This document shows positions 44,901 to 54,598 of a stretch of 64,000 bases of DNA, one piece after another (the stretch's first letter is position 1; every line of letters begins with the position of its first letter). Position numbers and translations under genes: made by a program. The stretch lies in assembly GCA_026929865.2 (NCBI GenBank), contig CM049414.1, positions 7,073,501 to 7,137,500 on the forward strand. The letters run 5' to 3'. Under the pieces are notes generated by a model that searched no databases, was not told the DNA's origin, and saw nothing but the letters and a program-made list of their open reading frames with translations. Source of the DNA: Hyperoplus lanceolatus (Eukaryota; Chordata; Actinopteri; Uranoscopiformes; Ammodytidae).

Positions 44901-45418
44901 TTCTGAGGTCCAAGACTATTTGTGTTTCACAGACATTGTTCAAAATCTACCGTGAGTCATTGTCCGTGTGTTTAGATTCGCCAGCACTGCGCAACCTGAA
45001 TGAGAACTTCCTGAACATCGTAAAAGAAAATGAACTCAAGGTGCTGAGCTTTGCAGAGACACTGCCAACAAATATCGGGCCCATGATCAAGATATTGGTG
45101 GTTCCGACACTGTCAGCAAGTATGTTACACTGATGCACATATGAAACAAGACACATCTATTTGTGTGATGCATGTTTGAAATGTGAATGCATGAGCAAAA
45201 AGAGCTCATATCTTGGGAGTTACGGGTCTGTAATCTTGTTAATTTAGCTCTTACCTTCAGTCTGCTCTGGTTTGGTTTCAGATCTCGGCATCGGGGACCT
45301 CATTGAGGTGGATGTAGATCATCTTAATATCTGCAAGCCGGAGAAGAAGGACTCATTTCTATACAAGCGCAGCCTACAGTTCATCCTGGAAGCACTGCAC
45401 AGCTACATCAGCCACTAA
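38937..45418 (+). CDS. serac1: Protein SERAC1 (serine active site containing 1), 16 exons
   Basis: SERAC1 is an alpha/beta hydrolase at the mitochondria-ER interface, needed for phosphatidylglycerol remodelling; human loss causes MEGDEL syndrome. Exons: 38937-39030, 39183-39219, 39323-39465, 41280-41369, 42003-42134, 42219-42340, 42523-42651, 42799-42912, 43230-43392, 43537-43687, 43793-43934, 44107-44207, 44488-44585, 44700-44882, 44976-45119, 45282-45418. The total is 1980 nt, 659 aa (human 654), every junction in phase. The N-terminus is basic ([15 protein letters not shown]) and followed by a hydrophobic segment around residues 35-55. A helical repeat-like middle contains [16 protein letters not shown]. 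The hydrolase domain has the oxyanion loop [11 protein letters not shown] (about 400-410) and nucleophile elbow AHSMGG with Ser503. YSVPHHG follows, and the C-terminus is [21 protein letters not shown] chose ATG 38937 because an upstream in-frame start would not be ATG. An AATAAA follows at 46075. Confidence 0.95.
39517..40863 (-). mobile_element. 5'-truncated LINE (L1/Tx1-type ORF2 end) in serac1 intron 3
   Basis: Flanked by a perfect 13-nt target duplication ACATGTCCCTTTT (39504-39516 and 40864-40876) and ending in a poly(A) tail on the minus strand (T-run from 39517). Both are signatures of target-primed reverse transcription. The minus strand encodes the C-terminal part of a non-LTR ORF2 ([20 protein letters not shown], then a zinc-knuckle-like [20 protein letters not shown]). 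One in-frame stop separates the 40890-40315 and 40260-39865 segments. About 340 nt of 3' UTR follows. The element is antisense to serac1. Confidence 0.88.
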
Positions 45419-46074
45419 CGGAAATATAGGAAGACAAAAACACTGAATCTGAACTGCTTACTTGAAATGGGGGAGAGCTCTGTTGCTCACCTAACCCCTA
45501 ACCAAATGAAAACCTAACTGCCTCTCTTTACATTTACATAAACATACCACTAATGTGAACATTTTATAAACACTTCACTTCTGTGAAGAAGTGTCAGTTG
45601 TGATGACAGAAACCTGGGTGCTTATTTTGTCCTCTTAGTCATTGCCCTAAAATATTTTGTATCACGCGTCGCAAGTCGGATTAATTTTAATAGTTTGAAT
45701 TTTTAAAAGTACATAACTATAAATTCATATTGTGAACATGTATTCTAGATGTTAAAAAAATCTGGCATTTTTTCCCATTAATTTTTTGACTTACAAATGG
45801 CAGTTAATGCTCATAATATATGTACCTAAAAATGCACTCGCATGTCATTGCCACTCCTTGACCAGAGCAATGGTTTAAGATTTTATTTTTTTTGTATGAG
45901 TTTTATTCTAACCACAGTACCCTTTTATCTGCCAATACATGTTCCTAACTGTACCTTACCTCAAAGGACCTGCATTAATATTAGTTCAAGTTGCTTTATT
46001 TATTTGTTTGGGACTAATCAGGCAATTGGTTTTTAAATCTCCATTTGTTTGTAGTTCCAGTTTGAGAGAAAATG

Positions 46075-46080
46075 AATAAA
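46075..46080 (+). terminator. serac1: Poly(A) signal, probable, serac1
   Basis: AATAAA about 660 nt after the serac1 stop codon and before the U2 relic. Confidence 0.5.
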
Positions 46081-46807
46081 TGTTTCAAGTTGGAGGCTTT
46101 ATTTGACCTGTGCACTGCATCATTTTCACCTCCAATACAACTTAATTGTTTTGAAATGTTCTTTGTCATGCTTCTCCTGTGAACTTGAACACAGTAGATT
46201 ATTTAAGACTTTAATTTATTTTTTTAGTCTACATAAATCTGTTTACTGTCAAAGATGTTATACCATGGTATATATCCCTCTGAAGTGTCTGGGTGTATAA
46301 GTCAGTTTAGGGAGATATTATAAATCATTGGGCATGACAGACTTATGGTTATGTTGAACTTTAACATAATCTTTGAATCAATGTGTTGTGCAAAAAGCAG
46401 ACATTCCTTATTGGTTATTTAATCTACCAGCAGCTTCACAATAACTTTTCAAGAACTTTACTATATCATGTTATATAACAATATAGGATATACAATAACG
46501 TAATTATGTGGGAACTTAATCCTTATTTATTTATCCACACCTAATGCAAAATTCCTAATATTTTAGGGTGGTGCCAATGGGCATTGAGATACGAGGATGC
46601 AGTTTCATCCAAGCTAGAGATAACCATAGAATTGACCAATGATACTTTGTTTATTATATACATGTCACATAGGTAATTCATGTTTTTTAAAACCAACCAT
46701 AAAAACTCCGTCCATAACTATGTCCCTAAATCAATAGGGTTATACTTACCAACAATATTTCAAGCAGTTGGCCAATCAATCACTTCTGTGTGTTGATGAC
46801 CGAAATA

Positions 46808-46915
46808 AATTATTTGTTTCACAAGCTAGGGGGGTGCACCGTTCACGATGGGAACTATGATTATCACTCACTTTTACACATTATTTATAAATCAAAAAAA
46901 CTGCAAAAGCAAGGT
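46808..46915 (-). pseudogene. Internally deleted U2 snRNA gene relic
   Basis: Read on the minus strand, this stretch follows the flanks of the intact U2 gene 2.3 kb away. It begins with upstream TTTTGCAGTTTTT, then GTGTAAAAGTGAGTG aligning with the PSE region GTGTAACCGTGAGTG, then TCATAG. It then jumps directly to GAACGGTGCACCCCC, the last bases of U2, and continues into a similar 3' flank (CTAGCTTGTGAAACAAA against CTATGGTTGTGAATACAAA). The snRNA body (about 170 nt plus the proximal promoter) is absent. It is therefore a duplicated U2 locus, same orientation, emptied by deletion. Confidence 0.6.
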
Positions 46916-47418
46916 TTAGTCATAGATAGTATATACAAGGGTTTAGAATGAACCGCGTATTCACGTGCGCTTTTTTTGTTTCGTAGAATATTGTCCCTTG
47001 GTGCACACCGTACGGTAAAGTAGGCATAGGGAATAAACGCAGCAATCAGGTGGGTAACAGTCGGCCTCATCTTTGCTTAAAAGCAGCTAGACAACTCACT
47101 ATTTATGAATAGCTTGATGTTTTCACTGTTTGAAAAATACTCCATATTAATCCAAACATCACGGGGGTTTTAATTATGTAGCTAGGTCACTTTTGAACTG
47201 ATGTTATTGCTAACAAGCTAGCGATGCTAAAATCAAAGGCTAGCGTTCTGTTGTGTTGTGGAAACACTAACGTTTATTAAATGTAATTGTTCTCTGAGTG
47301 AATGTTTATGCTAAGACTAATGTGTTGCTTTTTACGCATTGTAAGTCTCACCGCTTTGTTTGTTGTGCTGCAGGAAGTGCAGGTTCCACTTGCATTAGCT
47401 GCCGAGTTCTCTATCAAC

Positions 47419-47810
47419 ATGGTCAATGTACACAAAGGTGTCCTCGTGGAATGGTGAGGACATTATATGTAACTCTCCCAGATGACTCAGATATTCTGAT
47501 GGGAAATGAAAAATAAAACTCATATGGTGAAATGTTCTACCAAAGAACATTATCCCTTTTATATTTGTTCAGAATGGCATGCCTTTAAACTGTTGTTTCC
47601 CACTTGCTCCCCTCTGCTCACTGGTTCAGTGATCCTGCCATGAAACAGTTCCTCCTCTACCTGGATGAAAAAATGGCCCTGGGAAAGAAATTTATTCTCA
47701 AGGACCTAGATGACACACACCTCTTCATCCTGGCCGAGGTGGTCCACACCCTCCAGGAGAGAGTGGGCGAGTTAATGGACCAGAATTCATTCCCTGTCTC
47801 ACAGAAATAA
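47419..47810 (+). CDS. gtf2h5: General transcription factor IIH subunit 5 (TTDA/p8), 2 coding exons
   Basis: Smallest TFIIH core subunit; it stabilises the complex and stimulates XPB in nucleotide-excision repair (human mutations cause trichothiodystrophy A). Exons 47419-47453 and 47630-47810 join in phase 2 to give 71 aa, exactly the family length. It starts [20 protein letters not shown], with [20 protein letters not shown] and a C-terminal amphipathic helix ([20 protein letters not shown]). The first coding exon begins after an acceptor at 47373, so there is at least one upstream non-coding exon. A GTGGGT donor at about 47048 is a candidate for its end. The AATAAA at 47945-47950 is the likely poly(A) signal. 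It lies downstream of serac1 in the same orientation, as in human. Confidence 0.96.
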
Positions 47811-47944
47811 AACTCAACCTTTTCCGATAACATTAGTTTACTTTGGGAGTGTTTGATTGTTTGTCAATGAATGAACATGGTTTGCAATGTTTTAACTACA
47901 GACAGAAATGGAGCAATTGCACTTTATTTTTTGTTAATGTGAAA

Positions 47945-47950
47945 AATAAA
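47945..47950 (+). terminator. gtf2h5: Poly(A) signal, gtf2h5
   Basis: AATAAA 135 nt after the stop codon, followed by a T/GT-rich stretch. Confidence 0.65.
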
Positions 47951-48139
47951 GTTAAATACATTTTGAAAAGAACATTCTGGTCCTTGGTTGCACAGTGTGT
48001 GTTATTTTGACTTAAGTTTTGTTCTTTTTAATTGAGACGATCATACAATTTGTTAAAGTCACCACCTGGATTTAACTAAGCAAATAGACAATAGCCCTCC
48101 ATTGGATAAAAACTGCAGTGATTAATATGTTTCAGTTGA

Positions 48140-48795
48140 TGCAGTGAATAGCTTCTTATTTCTTAAACAACCATGTCTGAAGGCATATCCTGTGGTCACG
48201 GAAAATATGTTACTGTTTGAAAAGGGTCCATTTATTGCTGAAACTACCAAAATCCGGTTAAGAACTGTCCAACGTATAATTAAAACCTAGAAGGATAGTG
48301 GTGTTACATTGTCTCCAAGGGAGAAATGTGGTCGGAAAAACATCTAGAATGATCGTAGTATGGATCACTTAAACATTTGGTGAAGTCAAATTGTTTAAAA
48401 TCCAAGGTAGAATGTTTAACAGTAAAAGTACAAGTATTTCCACATGCACAATGTGAAGAGAACATAGGGGATTCAGAATAAGAAATAGAAATAGATTGGA
48501 CTCTGGAGCAATGGAGAAAGGTTGGAGTGATGATTGCTTCACGGTAAGAAAGAAGAGAGATGGATGAAGTGATGCTCCCATCCCATCTACCTTGTGCCTA
48601 CAGTACAAGCCTGTGGGGGCAGGGTACAGTATATGGGGTTTCCAGTTCTAAATTTAGCAACCTTATGAGCCTAAAAATCGGATGCCACAGTAAATGTGTA
48701 CCGTTATCATAGTTAAAGGTGGCCCAATATAATATTAATAATATTTAATATTAATATAATATATGAGTGTGTGGCTTCTTTGGCCAGGCAGTGTA
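48140..48795 (+). mobile_element. Decayed Tc1-like element fragment downstream of gtf2h5
   Basis: The plus strand retains recognisable Tc1 transposase pieces: RLRTVQRIIKT (stop) KDSGVTLSP, EKCGRKNI (stop) NDRS, and later VQACGGRVQYMG. They are broken by several stops and frame changes. The right end TTGGCCAGGCAGTGTA resembles a Tc1 terminus; no matching left end was found, so the copy is truncated. It is clearly older than the element at 22511. Confidence 0.65.
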
Positions 48796-49128
48796 TGATA
48801 ATTCAACTTTCTTGATGTTTCACTCACTACACAGTTGAAAAAAAAAATTCCACGTTAAAAATGCTGAACAATTTATTCAACTGATCAGATAAATGATCAA
48901 ATTCAAGATACTTTAACTGAAACTGTCAAAAAGGATACAAATAGCTGTAAAGGTAGATTGATATAGTACTGGGATGCTATTAATTAACTATGAAATGTCA
49001 TAATTTCTAACATATTTTGATTTGTCTCGTACCTACATTAAGCATTTGATGGCATACATGCGCCTTCAACGCAGGGATTGACGCGATGATGTACTTCAAC
49101 AAGCCGGGATTTTGTATTCACAACCATA

Positions 49129-49318
49129 GGGGGTGCACCGTTCCCGAAGATACTGCAATACCGGGTCGATGCGTGGAGTGGACGGAGCAAGCCCCTATTC
49201 CATCTCCCTGTTCCAAAAATCAATTTAATATATGGTCCCCGGGTAGGGGACGTATCAGATATTAAACTGATAAGAACAGATACTACACTTGATCTTAGCC
49301 AAAAGGCCGAGAAGCGAT
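49129..49318 (-). ncRNA. U2 spliceosomal snRNA gene
   Basis: The minus strand from 49318 reads ATCGCTTCTCGGCCTTTTGG, the vertebrate U2 5' end. It contains the branch-site recognition sequence GTAGTA, the Sm site ATTTTTGG, the stem-IV/3' region and the terminal GGAACGGTGCACC. About 190 nt is present without gaps. Differences from remembered human U2 fall in stems and are compensated on the opposite strand (for example CCCCTACCCGGGG in the second stem region and CCCGG...CGGG in stem IV), which favours a functional gene. A PSE-like element lies at -45 to -60. U2 pairs with the intron branch site in the major spliceosome. The 3' limit is uncertain by 1-3 nt. Confidence 0.93.
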
Positions 49319-49362
49319 ACCGCTGGCCTTTCCAAAAACTGGACTGATTCTCCGCACTATGA

Positions 49363-49378
49363 CTCACACTCACGGTTA
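49363..49378 (-). promoter_or_regulatory. Proximal sequence element (PSE) of the U2 gene
   Basis: TAACCGTGAGTGTGAG occupies -60 to -45 relative to the U2 5' end, the fixed spacing of the vertebrate snRNA PSE bound by SNAPc. The same block is conserved, in mutated form, in the U2 relic. No TATA box follows, consistent with Pol II snRNA promoters. Confidence 0.6.
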
Positions 49379-49529
49379 CACATATTTCAAAAACTGCAAA
49401 ACAACACCAACAAACTGTAAAAGCGCAGTGTGATGTTTTATGATTTATCGGCATAAAAAAGTAGGCCTACATAGGGTGGCAAACTTTAGGTAAAACGTCA
49501 CGATAAGGAATTCGGATATGTTACTTCTG

Positions 49530-49539
49530 GTCACGTGAC
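49530..49539. promoter_or_regulatory. Palindromic E-box GTCACGTGAC at the U2 distal-element position
   Basis: GTCACGTGAC lies -212 to -221 from the U2 start, where the snRNA distal sequence element normally sits. I see no octamer nearby. The motif fits USF/TFE/MITF-family factors. The same palindrome recurs at 59413-59422. Confidence 0.35.
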
Positions 49540-50300
49540 GACCTACTGACCAATACACAATCATTGTGAAGTAGTACCTTTAAAAGTAACATATTAACAG
49601 CCTTAATGGAGGTAGGATTGTTTAAACATCAAGCAAGATTATACGATTCGGATTATGTAAAACTACATAGTATAGCAAGATCGCGTGTGTGTATTACAAT
49701 GAACCAAAACACATTCTACGATGAGAGCATACCCTGTATGGTTGAGAGCTTACGCTTTCACAGAGAAACACTGGGCTTTGTCTCCCCCTGGTGGGGGAAC
49801 CTACACACACAAGTAGAATATTCTTTGTACTCAAGTTCACATTTCAATGTTGGCAACTAAGAATCTGAGCAATTGTGTAAAACTCGATAAAAATACCAAT
49901 GTACTAGGCCTATTATTATAGTAGACATACATGGTAAAGCCTCTGTTAGCAGTAGAGCTGTCTCAACTTCCGGCATTTATGTTTTTACAATAAAGGTTTT
50001 AAACATAGATAGTACATACATTATTTTAAATTTAAAGTAAAAAACTTAGACTATATATTTAATTAGAAGCTCAATCTCATGGCAAAACGGTATTCACTAA
50101 CAGGTTAAACGTTTTAAAGAAACTGTTTAAAATGGTTATGGAATCAACAATATCGTGAGGCTACACATGCAACTTTAATCTAAGGAAATTACAGTGATTC
50201 TGACTTTATCTTTTATGTTGTTGATCGCACATTGGGGTCTCTCTCCTTTGTTTATTTTTATTACAATGCCCAACAGTCTTGTGTATCTGCCCATCCAGAC

Positions 50301-50747
50301 TAGGGGAATACTCGTTCGGAAAATTAGTATTCGGAGCTTCGTTTTTTTTTTTTTTTTTATATATATATTTCTTTCAACATTATTTTTTGCAAGAAGCTAG
50401 TACTAAAATATAATGTCATCAAATAATTTTATATTTGGATATACAAGTTAGTAATATTGTAGTAGTAGTAGTGGTATTGCTCATTTAGGAGGATATTACA
50501 TCACTAAGTGTCATAGCGCATCCATTACTTCAATGGGATTACTTCACCTCCGAGCGCGTAAATCTTCAACAAAATATGCAGATACTGTCAAAATCGGTTC
50601 CAGGGAGTATATAGGGATTATTAACGTTTTTTTTTTTTTTTTAATGTTGTTTTTGATGGTGTGTTTTTCTGGAACGAATATTCGCTAGGAAAAACCAACG
50701 AATATTCGAAACCTGAAAACTGAAAAATGGCATTCGGGCCAGCCCTA
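50301..50747. mobile_element. Short non-autonomous hAT-type element
   Basis: An exact 8-nt duplication ATCCAGAC flanks it (50293-50300 and 50748-50755), the target-site length of hAT elements. The ends are TAGGG and CCCTA. Subterminal GAATATTCG-like motifs (for example 50677-50705) are repeated, as is common at hAT transposase-binding ends. The 447-nt interior has no transposase reading frame and includes poly-T and (AT)n runs. Confidence 0.65.
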
Positions 50748-50912
50748 ATCCAGACCCAGACCCATCCACTGTTGTATTTTGTAATTTGATGAATATATTG
50801 CATATTTTTAATACACGTTAATTTTAGTTTGTCTGTGTACCATGTGCATCAATTTGTAACCTTCTGTCTGCCATAAAAGTGAACCTATTTATCGTTTGCG
50901 TGAACTTTCATG

Positions 50913-50944
50913 TGCACCGCGCTGTTTCGGGAGAGCGCGGTGCA
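50913..50944. repeat. Perfect 11-nt inverted repeat (GC-rich hairpin)
   Basis: TGCACCGCGCT and AGCGCGGTGCA flank a 10-nt loop in otherwise AT-rich sequence between the U2 gene and dynlt1. No known RNA family was recognised. Confidence 0.8.
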
Positions 50945-51653
50945 GTGAGTTAAGTAAATGCTATGTAAATGGTCGTTTTTATCTATGAGTCAACCACAGT
51001 GGTTGAAGCTAGTCTATTAACGGTTACACAGTTGCAAATGGTGCAGGTGCTGCTTCTTCCGAGGGTTATTAAGCTGAATATTAATAAATATGTATTTAAA
51101 ATAACAAAAACAACCTATGTCACTCCCACCAACACATATTCCGCTAAAAGCTTTAGTCTAGCATAGGTTATGCTAGCGAGCAACCCTCAACTTTTTCCAG
51201 ACAAGAAAACACGAAAACATGACCTTGAAATTAAAAAGTTAAGTCAAACAACTGTCAGGAACTGTAAAACTGTAAAAGATATTCACAAAAATAGCTGTTT
51301 TTAAAGCATTTTACCCACCCGAACTTGTCCCGTCGACGGAAAGAAGTGGCGGTTTCGGGTAATCACGTTTCTACAAACGTCCAGCAGGGGGAGTGTTCTA
51401 GTCATGTGAGCATAGATAGTATATAGCTTGTAAATGTGAGGTGATGTGTAGGACTACTTTCATTAATTAAAAAATGTATTAACAAATGCACCATTACCCT
51501 TACTGGGTAAAGTACAAAGATAGAACAGTTTCAAGTCATGTTTTTTTTCTGCTACAAAATATGGAGTTTTATTTGGCTTGGTTTGAATCTTTTAGTCTTG
51601 TGCATTTGTAATACAATAAAATACATTACACCACCTTATTTTGAAGAGACACT

Positions 51654-51662
51654 ACCGGAAGT
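51654..51662 (+). promoter_or_regulatory. ETS/GABP-type site in the dynlt1 promoter
   Basis: CCGGAAGTG about 55-60 nt upstream of the dynlt1 ATG is the high-affinity ETS motif common at TATA-less housekeeping promoters. No TATA box is visible nearby. Confidence 0.4.
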
Positions 51663-51714
51663 GTTATTCCCCTGTAACCTTGTTCACTTGATGTCGTGAA
51701 CAACAGTAATAACC

Positions 51715-52846
51715 ATGGACGAGTTTCAGACAGAAGAGGAAGTGAGTTTGACACATGAAACAAGTTACTGCGAGTTACAAGTTATTTTATAATTAACAAT
51801 AACATTAAATGACAACATTATTCTACCTGTGAACATTCATTTTAATTTTTTTAAGTTGTAGCTGACGTACAATCGTTTAGCCATCGTTTGGCTAGCTTAC
51901 ACTGCACTGTTTTTGTTTCTCTCCAAACAGACTGCATTCGTTGTGGAAGAAGTTAGCAAAATAATTAAAGAGGTAAGCAAAGAAGTCAGTATTGGAGCTT
52001 ATAGGTTTATCCACAAAGTTTAGATCGCATTTGTTGCCGCTAGCTAACATCCTTTTGTTTAGCAACCGTTTGGTTGCTAAGGACACTGACGGTTGCTAGG
52101 CGCCTTCCATATCTGCAACCATACAGATAGATAGATTGATATAGTTGTCAATGTAATACAGTATCATTGCAAGGCTATCGGTATGGCATTGTGTGTTGAA
52201 CTGTTCTGAATTAAACAACACAAGTGTTTGAACTGTGTCTGTAGTCAGTAGAAGCAGCCATAGGAGGAAATGCCTACCAGCACAGCAGAGTGAACCAGTG
52301 GACCACTACTGTCGTGGAGCAGTGCCTTAGTCAACTCAGCAAGCTGGGGAAGCCTTTCAAGTACATTGGTATATCATCTGCCGCCTCAGTAATATCAATA
52401 AGTAAAACTGTAACAAACTGATGGTTCTTGGCATTTAAAAGTGAGATTGTGTTTGTGTTTTCCCAACAGTAACCAGTATCATTATGCAGAAAAATGGAGC
52501 CGGTCTGCAAACAGCCAGCACATGCTTCTGGGACAACTCTACTGATGGTAAAATAAAACACCTGTTTTTTTTCTTCATATATGCGACTTTTGAATGATTG
52601 TACTGTTAGAGCGTTCTGCAAATGTCAGCGTACGCTTGAGCAAGGCAATCTTAAAAAGGCTTCATTTAAGCGTCTGGGTGACAAGCTTTCAGTAACTGGT
52701 AGTATCCTGTCACTCACTTTGTGTACATGTGGAGGCGATCCTATTGCTGAATCTATACTGTGTCAAACCCTACAGGAAGCTGTGCAGTGAGATGGGAGAA
52801 CAAGTCCATGTACTGTATCGTCAGTGTTTTTGGGCTTGCCATCTGA
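51715..52846 (+). CDS. dynlt1: Dynein light chain Tctex-type 1 (dynlt1), 5 exons
   Basis: Light chain of cytoplasmic dynein that dimerises and links the intermediate chain to cargo. Exons 51715-51741, 51931-51972, 52245-52368, 52470-52547 and 52776-52846 give 342 nt, 113 aa, the usual family length. The protein begins [20 protein letters not shown], includes [19 protein letters not shown] (dimer and intermediate-chain region), [16 protein letters not shown] and [11 protein letters not shown], and ends [19 protein letters not shown]. All donors are GT and all phases close. An ETS-type CCGGAAGTG motif lies about 60 nt before the ATG. AATAAA at 52935 ends the transcript just short of the convergent tmem181 3' end. 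Confidence 0.96.
52059..52080. promoter_or_regulatory. RFX X-box-like perfect palindrome in dynlt1 intron 2
   Basis: TTAGCAACC and GGTTGCTAA are perfect 9-nt inverted arms with a GTTT spacer. GTTGCTAAGGACAC across the right arm resembles the X-box bound by RFX factors, and another GGTTGCTAGG half-site follows at 52091. Function is inferred from motif shape only. Confidence 0.35.
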
Positions 52847-52934
52847 ACCAGTTACAATCTATCAAGAGTGGACTTTGCATATTGTTTAAGAATCAGCATG
52901 TTACCGGTATGTTTGGTTATGTTGGTTGAATTTG

Positions 52935-52940
52935 AATAAA
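52935..52940 (+). terminator. dynlt1: Poly(A) signal, dynlt1
   Basis: AATAAA 89 nt after the stop codon, followed by a T-run. Confidence 0.65.
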
Positions 52941-53006
52941 CTTTTTTATTGTATTAAGTGCAATTCATTTAAACAATTAAATGCTGTATAGTCTTACGCA
53001 CTTTGC

Positions 53007-53012
53007 TTTATT
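53007..53012 (-). terminator. tmem181: Poly(A) signal, probable, tmem181
   Basis: TTTATT on the plus strand (AATAAA on the minus) about 1.6 kb after the stop codon. It would place the convergent dynlt1 and tmem181 3' ends within about 70 nt of each other. Confidence 0.5.
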
Positions 53013-53894
53013 TACAAGTAAGATGACAGAGTTTCACCATGAACAGCTTTTATCTCATAAAGCAACAAAAAAAATGGATAGAACTTCCAACATATCAGGA
53101 CCCACAAAAACCTAATTTAACCCCTTCAGGAGGATAATAAGCTACATTCCAGCTCCAAATAATCAAAAATGTACATCAATGTCAAAGCATTTACAAATTT
53201 GAGACTGCAGCCCATTTAGGAGTAAACTGTTTTGTGAAGACAAGGCACCATCTTGATAATACATGTCGAGATAATATTTGTAATGATCAGAAGCACATTT
53301 GTTTTGGCTGAATTTTGTCCATAAGCTCCAGTTTTATAAAACAGAAGAGGGCTGCAAGTCTCACATTAAGGGCAATATAAGAAAAGCAATAATTACATAA
53401 ATATGTTCTAGATAAGGCAAAATATATTTGGCCAATGGTACACCTACTGTATGTGCCGACATAAGAAAAATTTAACATGATATATCAGTAGTCCCTTTAC
53501 ATAAAGTTGTGTAAAATCCACGCAATTCATCAAAATCCATTCATTCAGGTAGTCAGACAATACAGTATGAAACTTCATCACTTTTCGGCAACATAAATAC
53601 AATTATTAAACAAGTGCAATCACAAAGCTTCTTTCCAAAGGAGGAAGTGGTAAGAGAGGTGGTACCTATTTCAGTTAAGGCTGTCTGTATTTTCATAAAC
53701 ATGTCTGAAAAGAACAAGAAATTGTCAACAGCCAAAATTGCTATGGCACATAAGTTCCCCGTTCATCAATTACGTCAATGCCGGCAAACCACGATGCATT
53801 GCTAGGGTGCATTTTCAGCTGCTGCAATGTCAGCTTCCTTTACTTTTTGACACCAGAATAATGTCCCTCAGTTAAGCAGAACATTTGCATTCTA

Positions 53895-54370
53895 ATTCAT
53901 CTCAGTCTGTCAGAGAGCAGAGAGGAATGGTATAAAAAAAAACAGTGCAGCTGTAGAGAGTGGTTCAACAAAACAAAAAAAAGCATTAAAAATAACATTG
54001 ATTTCACACAAAGCTAAATTAATATTAGCACTTTTCCCAGGTTTTTTTTAGAAATTTTGATTATGAGGAAAACACTTTACAAGTTGGTAATAGTTGTATC
54101 GCTTAACATCAGTGTTTTCTTTTTGTTGTCAATGAGACTCATGCTGTCAGGAAGTAGAAAGGAATGGCAAAAACAACACAGTGCAGCTGTACAGAATGGT
54201 TCAACAAACAAAAAACAACAACATTGATTTCACACAAATCCAACTTCATATTAGCACTTTTCCCGGGTTGTAAAGAAATGCTGGTTATGAGGAAAAAAAA
54301 CGTTACAAGTTGGTAAAAATTGTATCGTTTAACATTTAAGTTTGATTTTTTTTTAGTTGTGAATGAAATT
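53895..54370. repeat. Diverged tandem duplication in the tmem181 3' UTR region
   Basis: Two direct copies with a period of about 237 nt (53895-54134 and 54135-54370). Shared blocks include ACAGTGCAGCTGTA, ACATTGATTTCACACAAA, ATATTAGCACTTTTCCC, GTTATGAGGAAAA-like and TTACAAGTTGGTAA. Copies differ by substitutions and small indels. They lie between the tmem181 stop codon and its probable poly(A) site near 53000. Confidence 0.75.
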
Positions 54371-54598
54371 GAAAGCATAAACAATGAAGGTAAGGATTCA
54401 TGCCTCAACGTTCAGTAAAAGTACAGTACATTCAGAAGAAATGGAACTTCTCTTCTTTTTAAAAATATATTTATGTACATGCTCAGTACATCATTTTGTG
54501 TCACTTATGTAAGTTGACCTTATTTACACATACACAGGATAGTTTGAGTTTCCACCAGGGACATAAAAGAGAAACGCCCACTGCCGGCACAGATCCCT

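Larger units (their letters stand above)
49540..51714. other. Intergenic region between the U2 gene and dynlt1
   Basis: AT-rich, containing the hAT-type element and a GC-rich hairpin. The short string CATAGATAGTA recurs at 50004, 51410 and also at 46921 near the U2 relic. No gene is recognised. Confidence 0.6.
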
